Origin: Tremella fuciformis
Taxonomy: Eukaryota; Basidiomycota; Tremellomycetes; Tremellales; Tremellaceae
Reading direction: 5' to 3'
Assembly (NCBI GenBank): GCA_032768795.1
Contig: CP136490.1
Location: 3,906,001-3,970,000, forward strand
Length of the DNA stretch: 64,000 nt
Part shown: positions 36,780 to 48,610 of the stretch, piece after piece
Layout: each line of letters starts with the position of its first letter
How positions within the stretch are numbered: the first letter of the stretch is position 1
The notes under the pieces: model-generated
Databases searched by the model: none
Told to the model about the DNA's origin: nothing
What the model saw: the letters and a program-made list of their open reading frames with translations, nothing else
Program-made: the position numbers and the translations under genes

Positions 36780-39700
36780 ATGAACGTATCCCCGCCTGTG
36801 CCCCCCTCCTCGCCTCCTCGGACTGCGTCCGCTCCTCCGAGTGGATCGGTGGCCCCGGTCACATCACCAAAGTCCCAACCTGCATCATCACTGCCGTATG
36901 CACCCATCAGGCCATCACCGCTTTCTCCCGCCGGATCATCAGACTCTTCGCCCCGCATCCCCTCCCTGGCCTCTCAAGCTGCGTCGTCAAGCAAACTGCA
37001 GAATGCTCTAGGCATACGGACAGTCAGCGGACCTGCAGCTGCCTCAGGCAAAGGCAAGGGCAAAGTCCTCGGCATACAAGATCGCCTGAGAGAGGAGGTC
37101 TATGGGGTCGTCAAACGTCGTCAAGGAGGTGTCCTGGCTCGAGGGTGAGTTGCCTCTCGCTATCTCCGATGAGACCGGGGCTAATGTCGCAGCTTCATCT
37201 TGAAGACAGGTGACGGGATCCTTCAATCAAATTGGTGGAAGGCTGATCACAAGACCACTACCCTACTGGAAGGGCGCTTGACCTTGACTTGACTATCCAA
37301 GGCGCACCTAATTTTCGAGCACCTGACGTGGAGAATCTCAATGTTTTCGGGGTGAGGCTCGGTCACGCGCCGTTGACTTCGAGCTCATATATGAGGTTGC
37401 ACAGCCCACGAAGCCCGGACTCCAAGCAATTCTGACCATCCTTGGCTGTCAGCCGAATCCGCCTTCTGCCCCTAGGTCAAGGCGAGGTTCTTCGAACATC
37501 AATGTCAACACCAATGGCGTTCCTCTGCAGAAGACCACCTCAACTCCTCTCGAACCTGCAGGACCGGTCCCGCGTCGAGGGTCGCAGGACGATGCCTCGA
37601 TAGGCCGTGCTGCCTGGTTCAGCACCAGAGAAGAGACCCTCAGTGAGTCCCCCGTGTCGCTAAGATCGCAATATCTAACAAAGAGTCTACTGCAATGGTC
37701 GGCCTTTCGTACTACGCGACGGCTCCAATCCTTTACAGACACTGGCCCTCTCGGATCGAGCTGTCAACTTGGAAGATATCGAACGGCGCTTGAAACAAGA
37801 TATACTGGAGGAATCGAGACGCTATGGAGGAATGATACTCATACACGACGAGTTGTCAGACGGAACATTGTGCCCCACCTGGACAGCGATCGATGAAGAC
37901 AGCCTACACACTCCGAAGGAAATCTGGGAGGATGTCAAGAATAATGGCTGGCGATGTGACTACTGGCGTATCCCCATTGCATCTGATAGGCCCATTGAGG
38001 TATGCGCCAACATCTTTCCCCTACAATCTCTGCTAACTCTCAGGATAACTACCTCGACGCTTACGTTTCGGTACTCCGGACGATAGACCCACTCACTACC
38101 TCCCTTGTGTTCAATTGCGGTATGGGAGTAGTGCGGAGTAAGTCGCATAGATCGCTCCCAGCAAGCGCTGACTTCAAGCCACATTCGGTATGTGCGCTGC
38201 CATTCTTATACGCAGAAAGCAATACTTGCTACGGGGACTGGATGACCCATTTCCCGCATCGACGAGTGGTTCCGGCATTGCGACGGTCAGTAAACAGAAT
38301 GAATTCATACCGCTACTGATCTACAGCCCCTCCCGGGACAAGCTGGGCAACAAGCCATTCAGTCACTCGAGCAAGCAACACATCAGCAGACTCTTAACAA
38401 GGCTCTGTTACGCATGACTCGCATACTGGATCGCAGTTGGTGAACAACGAAGTAGGCACGCATTCGCTGAAGAGCAGACTTGCCCTCAAAGCACGCATCC
38501 GCTATCGAGTTACTCACTTCTCAACCTGCTTTGCTGGAGAATATGAGAAAAGCTCACATGGGGAACTACACCTTTGTGTTGTCCCTGTTGTCCAGCCTTG
38601 ATCATGGACGTCAGATGAAGCGTCTGGTCGATGCGGTCATTGACACTTGTGAGAATCGATGTTGTCAGCAATCTTGCGCTTGATCTGACGTATATAGGCG
38701 ACGCGGTCGTCAATCTTCGTGAAAATGTGATCGAGCATCGCATCAAGTACAGCGTGGCAGCACTCGATGACAAAAGTCGCCAGGCTCTGCTTGTCCGCGC
38801 CCTGAGATCGGTTGGTCCAGCTGGCGTCGGGAATCCTCTAGACCCGAGCTCATGGTTAGCTTGAACAGTATTTCGACTTGATCGCGTTTGCCGAATATGT
38901 GGAGGATGAAGATGCTGGGATGAGCGGAGTCACCTTCCGGGACTGGCTGAAGGTTAGTAATGCAACAAAGGTATCCTGGGCTAACCTCGTAGAGTCGTCC
39001 AGAGATCTTCAAGTGAGCGTCTGATCCATCAGGACAATGGTCATACTTACAATCCTAGCCAAATCAAATTGATGCGCCGACACGGCGGAGATAGGCTCTT
39101 CGCCTTCGCGCCAATCAATGATCTAAGCTTGATTTCAAGGTCATCCGACGCCACGGGCGGCGTGGAGCGAAACATTGCGGGTTCCGGGTCTAGGATACGG
39201 AATGCCACTCTCTCGGGCGGTCGCGTCCTTGGCGATGAATGGGCGGAGTATGTGGTCAAGAACCGCAACGGTATTATGCTACGAGCATCGTAAGTCTCGT
39301 TCTCATTCTCTGCATTGACTGATCACCCAGCACGCTGCTCAAGTCTGATCTGTGGCTCACCGACATTGCGGCGTCGGAAGAAGGCGTGAGAGGTGCCATA
39401 GGCTTCCGTCAGGTCAAGGGTAGCACAGTCTTCGCTACCGGTCAACCCACACAAGATGCTATCTCGTTGATACTCGACAAAGTCCACAGTCGTCTGCCTG
39501 TTATCAAGAAGGTCATCTGGGTCTGCCTTCGCGAGGAACCCCTGGTCATGATCAATGGCGAGTACCTTTGAATGCCTGGTGCGTTCTGCTTACGCATCCA
39601 GGATCACCATACTGCTTGAGGCGCGACAGCACCGCTCTACGAAACATGCGGGACTATACCGGGGTATCCGCTTCGCGTCTCGAAGTCTTAGAAGACCGTC

Positions 39701-42372
39701 TCAAATCCGACGTCATCGCGGAACTTGCAGAATTCCAGAGTCGTATCCTGTTGCACACCGAAAGCTCCGACGGACAAGTTGTGCCGGTGTGGGAGAACGC
39801 GGAGGCATCGGACATCGCTTCCATCCGAGAGGTCATGGATGCGGTCGCGCAAGAGGCCAAACCTGTCGCCACGGAGTTCGTTCGTATTCCAGTGACATCT
39901 GAGTCGTCACCAGATGTAAGGCAATCACCCGAGCTCTACCCCTAGCTGAATCTCAGTTCCATGACATTACTGAAATTCTCAATCTCTGCATGAGATCCGA
40001 TCTTGAGCAGACAGCGTTCATCCTCAACGACCAGCTTGGTAGGGGCAGAAGCTCGAACACCGCAGTCATCGTCCTACTCATCCAGCAATGGATGAAGAAG
40101 GGTCGTCACGAGCCTCATCGACCTGGTACACCGATGAAGAAACGTCCAGACACCCTTAAGCGATCGACTACGTCTGTACCGAAAACAAGCTGGCAGATCA
40201 TAAACAGCTGTTTGCGTGTGATACGGAATGGCTTAGAGGTGAAATCGGTCGTCGATGATGCCATTGATCGCACCGCTGTACAATTCAACCTCCGCGATGC
40301 AATCGATGACGCGCGAACGAAGGCCGAAGAAGCCCAGGACTCAGAACAGCGGGCACGAGCTATCGAGAAGGGCGAGCTACCCTTTTAGCAGGAGAGTCAA
40401 TCCCGCTGACTACCAGGCATTTACCTTCTGAGACGATACTACCATCTTCTCATATTCCAGGCGTATCTTGACGATACCTCTCCCGATGAGGAAGATCCCT
40501 ACACGTTCGAATCTTTTGTCAAGCACCGCCCGGTCTTCAAGACACTTGAGACTGAGCTCGAGCATGGTGGTCTTCAAGGACTGACACCAATCGAGCGAGT
40601 GGATCCTGCCCAGGGGATGGCGGTAAGCAAGCATCAACAATATCTGAGCCACATCTCACTCTCAGCTACCAGACGAGGTCTCACAAGTGGTTGCAAACCG
40701 GCAAGGAGTCATTCTATCTGCTCAGACCGTGAGTTTTCTGACTCACGTCTGAGTTGACTGATGCACAAGATACTGAAATCGGACTTCTTCTCCGGATTGC
40801 AGAAACAAAGTCTGCCCGAGTGAGCTGATCGTTGACGCCCCGGCAGCACTGACGCTCTCAGGCGTGTGGAAGGGGCGGCGAACTACCGGAAAATCCCACT
40901 CATTATCGATCTTCATGGACGAGTCGATGGCGTTGCAGGGAGCGAGAACTCCCATTCGGTCTACGGAACAGGGTGAGCCAAATCACACGGTGGTGACAGC
41001 GTGCTGATTAGATGTAGTATGCCCAGTGCCACAGGGTACGTTTCTCCTCCGATCTCGATGTTACACTGACGCAACAGGTTGCGAAACGCTCTTGAGCGTA
41101 TGCGCGCCAATCCGGACGGGCCTCGGAAGGTGGTCTGGACGTCTCTGCGTGAGGAGCCGGTGCTGGTCAGTCGTGTGTGTGGTTAAATCCATCTGTCTGA
41201 CTGGTTCAGTACGTAAAGTCGCGTCCGCATGTCCTTCGTTTGATCGACAAACCTTTGACGAATGTTGAGTAAGTCAACAAGTTATCCTCGACAAGACCTC
41301 TCCTGATCACAGGACAACGGGTGTGACTGCTTCAGTAGTGGAGAGGATGGAGCAGACGCTCAAGCAAGATGTTCTCCGCGAAATACGCCAGAACCACGGC
41401 CGTATGCTTTTGCACGATGAGGTCGAAACGAGGCCAGGATCATACGAGATCATACCCATTTGGGAGGATGTGTCGGAAGACGAGGTCATGACTCCGAAAG
41501 AACTGTATCAAAGCGTCGTCCACGACAATTTCCAAGTCGATTATCAGCGCGTAGCGATTGTCAGCTTCGATACGATTCCGGTCGAAGCCAAGCTGATGAG
41601 CAGACGGACGAACAGGCACCTCTTCCGGCAACTTTGCAAGTCATCGTCAATCGGGTAGCCAAAGGGCTGGAGTCGGAGGACACGGACTTTGTCTTCAACT
41701 GTCAGATGGGTCGAGGGCGAACGACAACAGGTATGATCGTGGCTAGTCTGATTGCGACCATTGCCAAAGGGCATGTTGAGCACGAAGACGAAGGCTACGA
41801 GACGGAGACCGAGGCCGATGCTCCCGAAGCCACTCAGTACTTGAACGGTAGGTTTCAGAATCGTCGAGAGTTGCATGGGCTAACGAGCTAGGAGAGTACA
41901 AGACTATTTTGCAGCTAGTGACAGTCCTGTCGCACGGCAAACGTGCGCTCATGAAGATGCTCCTGAGAGCCTAGGCTGACCAGACAGAGGCGAAACGTCT
42001 GACAGATCGGGCTATAAACCATATGGAGAGTGTCCAAAACCTGCGTAAAGCAATTTACGAGTCTGTCTTGCCCCTGTTCAGCTGCAACGAAGACTCACAA
42101 GCCAGTTTCAAGATCAAAATTGAAGCCGCCGAACGCGGCTCTATCAAGTATAATACGCTTCTGCATCAAGGTATCAACTACCTGTATCGATGTGAGTCGC
42201 GCCTTGAGATATGGTAACCATCTGACGGGTAGATGGCGCCATGATTGTCTTGGCAAACTTTTTGCTAGAGACGAAAGAACAAGGTATCCCGTTGGGCAAC
42301 ACCGATTTCCCCGCTTGGCTGCAGCAGCATCGCGAGATCCGGACGGTACTCAGCCGTCGGACTCTAGACTAG
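36780..42372 (+). CDS. Paladin-like protein with three tyrosine/inositol-phosphatase-like repeats
   Basis: A long many-exon gene. ATG 36780 opens a Pro/Ser-rich N-terminus of about 110 residues. Three repeats follow, each with the start FILKTD/TLLKSD/TILKSD, a CLREEP/STREEP/SLREEP-type strand, a degenerate IYCNGRPFVLRD-like segment and a P-loop. Repeat 1: FNCGMGVVRTTFG (Cys and Arg present). Repeat 2: LNDQLGRGRSSNT, where the catalytic Cys position is Asp. Repeat 3: FNCQMGRGRTTTG, intact. The final exon ends at TAG 42370-42372. Paladin proteins are related to bacterial inositol-polyphosphate phosphatases; vertebrate PALD1 may be catalytically weak. I infer phosphatase activity for repeats 1 and 3 only. 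At least 15 introns are needed, all short. Confidence 0.85.
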
Positions 42373-42500
42373 ACTAGAGATAAAGCAAAACGTGCGCAAA
42401 ATGACGAGGACACAATCTCATCCTCATGGACGCGGTCGCATGCATGTAACATCCATGACAATGCCTGAGTGACGTGTGCTAAGGCAAGATGGTGCTTTTG

Positions 42501-44955
42501 TCATTGGCCCCAATTTTGGGGACCGCCCATAGGCGGCATCTGGCCCATCATCATCTGCATCTGCGCCGCGAAACGAGGATTGATCGCGGGCGCGATGCCG
42601 TCCCCATTCGCCGCTCCTTGAGGTGGTCGAGGTGAGGGCGGGGCAAACTCGGGCGGCGGACCTTGCTGATAGGGATATTGGGGGAAAGCTTGTGATGGGT
42701 TGTACGCCTGCTGTTGAGGCTGGTAGTTGAAATGATGCTGAGGGAATTGCGGCATGGGATATGGCTGAGGGTAGCCCATGCCCGGTGGTCCTGACTGGAA
42801 TGCGTTCTGCTGCTGCTGGAACCCAGGCGAAGGCGGCTGCCAAACTTGCCCCTGTCCGCCCGACATGCCTTGCGGTTGCTGATGTTGCTGAGGATGATGC
42901 GCACGCCGGTCGTCCCGCCCACCACCTGTCCCCCCTCTGCCTCGTCCCCTGTCTCTTCCTTGCCCTCCACGTCCACGACCACCACCGCTGCCGCCTCGCG
43001 TACCCCGATCGACTCTTCGTTCGCCCCCGGTCGGTCCAGATGGTCTCGGTGGCAAGCCAGCAGCTGCTGCCACCGGTGCCCGTCCACCAGCCATAACAAC
43101 ATCATCGTCATATGGCATCGGCCTCGGACGTCCGCCCGCACTTGATCCGGCATCCGAGCCTTCCCACCGCTCAGATCGTGCGTCGTCGCCGTATATGCTG
43201 CCATCCCCAAAGTCCGAGGCGTCATCGGGCTGATAGTCGAAATGCGGCCTCTGTGGCAGACTCGGGTGACCACCAGCGGTCGAACCAGCGCGACTCGCAG
43301 TGCCGCCCCTGCCGCCGCCTCGGCCACCTCGTCCTCCTCTCCCTCCGGCGTCGCTGCGTCCTTCCCACCCGCGATCCCCACCAGGACCAGGAGTGGCGCT
43401 GCCGGTCGCCCTTCGCTGCTTTCTCCGTCTTTTGGCCTCTGCTTCTGCCTCATCATCTGACCACTCCATCTCGTCTTCTCCGATCTCCTCATCATAGAGA
43501 TTGCTCGCATCGCTGCCTTTGAAGCGGGGATCGCGCACGGCGTGCATGTTCACGAATGTGCGGTATTTCGGATTCAAGGGGTAGAACAAGCGGGTGCCGG
43601 ACGAGAGAGAGTCGGCCGAGGGGTAGGGATAAGGTGGCGGGGGGAGGCGGATCTGGTAGAATGGCGAGGTGAGAGGTCCAAATGTCTCGGATACCTAGGA
43701 ATTAGTCTGCGAGCAAGTGATCACTGAGAGGGTCACTCACAGTGCCCAATACTCTGCCATCTTCCCAGCATATCACCGAGCCCTCTTCGAGCCACCCCTC
43801 ATCTGCTGCGCCAGCGCGTGATTGCATAGCACGAACGACGACTGTCCCTGCAGATGTGAAACGAGGTCCGGCAACTTTGGATGCAGAACTCGAGCTTTCT
43901 GCAGGCGGAACATCGGGCACCGCTTGGACGGACGCGGCTGTTGTAGTTGCTGAAGGCCGTGAAGGCGTCCACGAATCCACGAGAGTAGCTCTATTGGGTT
44001 GAGCAGACTCGGCGGGCTGTGCAGTGGAGGGAAGTTCTTTGACTTGAGACACCTCTGTCGCCTCGTTTGCGGCTTCTTCGATTGCTTCGCTGGCTTCTTG
44101 GGGGACTTCGGCTTGAATGGGTTCCTCTGACTGCGCTACTGCCTTCCTTGCCTCCTTCTCCAACCAAGCCTCTACTCGTTTCTCTCGCATCCAGCTAATC
44201 ACATCTCCGGCGAGACTAACCTTCTCGCCTTCGGGCAGTCTGGTCATCGGCGGCTGAGGGACAGGTGGAAGAGGCACTTCGTGAAGCGATAATATCGGGT
44301 CGCCAGCGTGTGAATCATCCTCTTCGTCCATTATCTCGATCATGCGTCCAAGCTTGGGCGTAGGTAAGGGAGACGAGGAGAATTCGAACTCCTGCTGCTC
44401 TCCCTCTGCATCATTTTCAGACTCTTCTCCAGATGAGCTGTCGTCGGAACTCTCCTCGTCCAGTTGACCTGCCGCACTTGACGAAGGGGGAGGACCGATC
44501 AAGTCGACAAGCTCTTTCTTGATCGAGTCATGCTCAGCCTCGGTCATCGGATGATCATCGACTGTTCTCGAAGCTGCAAGCTCTCCCTCTTCCGGCTCGA
44601 GCATCTCTAAAGCTCGTTCTGCCTCTTCTTCGCTCGATTCCCATTCACTAGACGAATCGGTGTCGGAGTCGGGCATGTCGTTGCTCGATGCAGTGTGTGC
44701 ACCATCAGGTGCCAGTTCAGTAGCCTTGAATTTCTCCTTGCCCTTTGCCAGGCTCGCCTCGACTAGCTTACGCTTCTCGGCGGCGGTCATGCCAAGTGTC
44801 GGAAGCGATCCGACCACCTGGTGTTGGGCGACCATCTCCATGATGATGGACAGGTCTTGAGGTATGTCTGGATTGGCGGGCGACTTGAACCCCGATGTAG
44901 ATGGTCCAGCATGGCCGCCAGATCCCGCAGGTGCGGAGGGACCGTTGCTTGCCAT
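42501..44955 (-). CDS. NAF1: H/ACA snoRNP assembly factor Naf1
   Basis: Naf1 binds the Cbf5 core during H/ACA RNP and telomerase RNA assembly and is later replaced by Gar1. Start is ATG 44953-44955. A Ser/Glu-rich acidic region of about 200 residues precedes the Gar1/Naf1 domain: GEKVSLAGDVISWM, SAGTVVVRAMQSR, WLEEGSVICWEDGRVLGTV, then after one intron (about 43695-43739) SETFGPLTSPFYQIRLP, SGTRLFYPLNPKYRTFV and DPRFKGSDASNLYDEEI. The C-terminal part has a basic KRRRKQRR stretch, RGG repeats and Gln/Pro/Met-rich low complexity, and ends at 42501. The order matches fungal Naf1. It shares a 463-bp divergent promoter with the next gene. Confidence 0.9.
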
Positions 44956-45418
44956 GTCTCTTTCTTGATCCTAATTGACATCGAACAGCGAAGCTCGACG
45001 AGTTGCCTCAACTTTTGTCAGCCTGACATGCTAGCATCGACCCACGTGAATACTGTATGTGGTTGTCAGGCTCGCGCCACCTCGCCGCATCCGCCGGAAC
45101 CTTGTCGAAAGGGGCTGGGCATTGACTCTCACATCCATCTCTGCTTTTTCACTTGAACAGAACCTACCCGACTAACTACACAATAACCGCACTCGCGACA
45201 TCACGCAGACATCAACGAGGATCAGCTTGCAATCGGTCTTTTGTCTTGACTCGACCCCGTGTCCCCGGCGGGCGCCGTTGCAGAGCACATCAGAGACCCT
45301 CTTTTGTCCTGCCAAACACAGCACTCCACCGGCCGCCCATCAGTATCCTGTGCTCCATCACTCTTGATCGACCTGGAAGGCGTATATCCGCACCGCTGGA
45401 AGCCACGCCCATAGTCTG
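44956..45418. promoter_or_regulatory. Divergent promoter: NAF1 / PNRC-motif gene
   Basis: 463 bp between divergent starts; no RNA gene or conserved coding sequence is visible. A TATATACATAT stretch lies near 45428, just past this gap. Confidence 0.4.
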
Positions 45419-47009
45419 ATGCCAACAGCATATATACATATGTCGAGAGTGCGTCCATCCCCCCCGCTTCCCTTCCTTCAGCCATTCATCTTCCGTTCTA
45501 TTGCTCACGTTCGCAGTATGACCCCGAGACCTACACTTTCTACTCACATATCCCATCGACGCCAATCCGGTCACACATCACATCAAGCACTCACTACCAG
45601 AAGCACTACTCCGTCTCTTTCCCGCACGTCCAGCGGGCCCGGCACTCCAAGAGCGAATCGAGGAGATCTGCCGTCGAAGCGGTCCACCGCCAACCTCAAA
45701 TCCGCTCCTACTGTCCCGAACCCTCAGAATTACATGGAAGAACCTCAAACGACTGCCCCGGCTACGCCGACCCCGCGGAAAGCGCGAAAGCCACGCACGG
45801 CACGAAGCGGTGCCGGTCGGAGCGAGCAACGTCACGATGCCAATGGACACTTTGGCGAATTGACTGTGGAGGACAACGGAGAGGAGGATTTATTGAATGA
45901 CCTACTGGGCATCACCACGCCTGAATCAACAGGAAGGCGCGCCGTGCCTGCTGCGCCTGCAGAAGAGGAAACGTCCGCGGTAGAGGCGACCGGGGCAAAA
46001 AAGGCCAGGCGAGGTGGCCGGGCAGGGAAGGGCAAGGGTTTGCCTTTGGTCGTTGGTGCTGTCGCTGCAGATGGAGGCGACGTGGGAGAAGCACACAATA
46101 CCAGCCCCACCAAGCCTGTGAATACACCCAGAAGGCGGCAGCAAAGGGCTTCAGAAGACCAAGAGGGGAGGAACTCGTTCTCCGAGGGCGAGGTGTTGAG
46201 GAGAAGCAAGAGGACGCCTCGTCCCGTCAATCAGAAGCGAACTGAAGCCGCCGACGACCAAAGCCTCATCAGTGCAACCAAACCTGCTGCCGGAAAGACA
46301 TTGCCGAGCCAGCAAGCTCAGGCTCAATCCATCTCTGCTGCCAAACTGATCAGTCCTGCATCGGAGGCGTTCGACATGTCAAGCTTGAGCCAGAGCTTGC
46401 CAGGGGCCGATCTCATGCGTCGCGCTGCTAAAGCGAGAGGCGGCGCAAAGGCGGACGAAAGCTCGGTCTGGGACATGCCTGAGGGTCCCGCTGGTCCTCA
46501 GGAGCTCACCGTCAGTTGATGCTTCATGTGTGAGGCGATGATGGCTCACAACACAGTGGCAACAGAGACTTTCCTCTACCGACTCTACCCCGCGCAAGAA
46601 AGCCACCGGCGATAAGAAGCTCAAGCGACAGCCCGCCACGGGCATAAGCCACTCACCTCTGAATCCTGGTCGACCCCATCACACTCGTCGTTTATCACTC
46701 GATGCGTCCACGAATTTGAACATGTCTAAACGCTCGCTATCGGCGTCCGCTTCTGCTATCGATTCATCCACCCTCCCTTGGCATGCCAGCCTCAATGCGA
46801 ATAGGCCCCCTCAAACCCCTTCGAAAGCGATCAGCGCAGCCGCTAGAGCCGCACCGTTACCTCTCATAGCTGGCGATTTCCCCCGCATCCGGGCCAAGGG
46901 CGCGCAAGCAGCGGCAATACTCGACGGCGGATCGAAATATGCTGGACCGACATTCCACAACTCTCCTTCGGCTCACTCGCTGGCGAAACCAGATCTGGAC
47001 GAATTCTGA
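45419..47009 (+). CDS. Disordered protein with PNRC/Edc-type decapping-activator motif
   Basis: A largely disordered, basic, Ser/Pro-rich protein. Two in-frame starts are possible, ATG 45419 and ATG 45518; the later may be the real one. One intron lies at about 46510-46556, restoring LTWQQRL, a short motif seen in fungal relatives. The C-terminus reads GGSKYAGPTFHNSPSAHSL before PDLDEF and TGA 47007-47009. The YAGPTFHNSPxxxxLxxP pattern is the PNRC motif, which in Edc1/Edc2 and human PNRC2 binds the Dcp1 EVH1 domain and helps activate mRNA decapping. I infer an mRNA-decay coactivator role. No folded domain is seen, and length and sequence elsewhere are poorly conserved, as in this family. Confidence 0.65.
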
Positions 47010-47648
47010 CATCACTGTGCATCTCACACCTTGCTCACCATTCAACTCTCCAGGATATCCGGTCTGCAACACATCGTCACTCTGCACATTATATCTCGTT
47101 TGGAACAACATCATCAAAACATCTGTACAACTCGTCATCAAAGCTTTCCAATCTCGAACAACATGATCCAAACGGCATCAACCATTCTGTTGTGTATCAT
47201 CTGTCTTCGTCGTGGCCAGCCATCCGGCACATTTGTCCGGCGGGAAAGCGCGAGCGTCTGTTCGCCCTTTACCCAAATCGCAAATATGCGGCAACAATCT
47301 TGAAATCGACTTCATCAAGGGGCGGCCGGCAGGCGAATGTCTGCTTGTCGTATGCTCAGCCTGACTCCTGCCGTCATCCGGGAGTCAAACACAATATGAG
47401 GTGAGGGAAGTGGAGGGGAAGGGGAGGGGAAGGGGACGGAAGAGGAGTGCAGCAGGCGGGAGGGACAGGACCATCCACTGTTCAACCAGTGGACACGAGG
47501 GAAGAGGTAGTCGAATGCAACTTCTGCTACCAACAATACTATGACATGCGGTATACTGACACTATAAATGCGTGTATGGCTGGACGGTAATGGCGAGATC
47601 ATCGACATCCCCGCCCTTTGCTCCTCCTGCTGATGATCTGCGGGTTGC
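47010..47648. other. Intergenic between convergent genes; G-rich tract at 47415-47435
   Basis: About 640 bp between two gene ends. Four runs of GGGG, at 47415, 47421, 47426 and 47432, are separated by one or two bases. Otherwise nothing coding is seen. Confidence 0.5.
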
Positions 47649-48319
47649 CTATCCCAAGACTTCGACCTGATACACTGTGATCCGCCCATGGGGGTCGCTG
47701 CTGGCCTCGAACTCGATCTTGAGCTCCGAGATGCTGGGTGGTCTGCTGGTGATCTCACTAGGGGAGATACCGTCGGCCGCCTTGGCACCGTTCGCCGAGA
47801 CCTCCGTGTTCGGAGCGCCCGTGCCGAATGGATCCGGTTGCGCCGTCTCGTCCACATGAGGCGGATAAGGGATCCTGACCATCAGCCTCAACCCGCGCTC
47901 CGGACCGGACCCTCACTCGAACACCTGCCGCTTGTTCTTGTCCTCCGGGTAGATCCTGCCGCCCATCGCGAGACCCAGCTCGACCTGCCCGTCCCCGCTC
48001 ACCGTGGCGACGTACACGAATGCCGACGTGCCCACGAACCCGCCTTGGAAGGTGAGCGCCAGGTGCGTGGCATCGCGGAGCGGGGTGGGGAATGTGAGGT
48101 GGATAGACGAGGGAAGGGAGGTGGATGTCCAGCATGTGTCGTCTGCGCTGAGCAGCGCGCGCTTGTTCGTCTGCGGCGCGGTTGATGACACCCTGCGTTT
48201 TAGCGCTTGATCGGACGAGCTCGCGACCAGACGCAGAGCAGGGAAGGTCCGCGGACAGCCAGCAGGGAGGGGACGTACTGGATCTTCGTGTCGGATGGGA
48301 TGAGATTGCGCTGCGACAT
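47649..48319 (-). CDS. NR2C2AP-like protein (discoidin/F5-8C-like fold)
   Basis: ATG 48317-48319 opens MSQRNLIPSDTKIQ. An intron (GTACGT donor, 48187-48272 approximately) joins it to VSSTAPQTNKRALLSADDTC. The core then reads CWTSTSLPSSIHLTFP, ALTFQGGFVGTSAFVYVA, GGRIYPEDKNKRQVFE and, after another intron, ISELKIEFEASSDPHGRI ending in YQVEVLG before TAG 47649-47651. The pattern DDTCWxS, FQGGF, PEDxNxxQxF and the closing YxxxVLG matches NR2C2AP (TRA16), a one-domain discoidin-like protein. The human protein is described as a nuclear receptor corepressor; a fungal role is unknown, since fungi lack that receptor. Confidence 0.8.
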
Positions 48320-48610
48320 GGCGCCTTCGAGTGCGGCTCTGTCGCTGTCAGTCTTGACGATTGTCTACTTGCCAGACCACCCGGTGATGCTTTATTATAA
48401 TGGATCGAGAGCGACTCGTCGGCGATGATGACGCCGTCTTGTCATCGCTCAGCCTGATCAGCCGCCAGCCAAAATAGCAAGCCCAGAAATCAGGAACAGC
48501 GTCATCCCATGCCGATTTCCCACGGTGCTTCGACTTGCTCAACCACCAACCAGCCAGGCTGGAAATTTCGGACGTCCAACAACCATCGCACAACTCACGA
48601 GCCGCGCAAG
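48320..48610. promoter_or_regulatory. Divergent promoter: NR2C2AP-like / mS42-like
   Basis: 291 bp between divergent starts. No specific element is identified. Confidence 0.35.
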
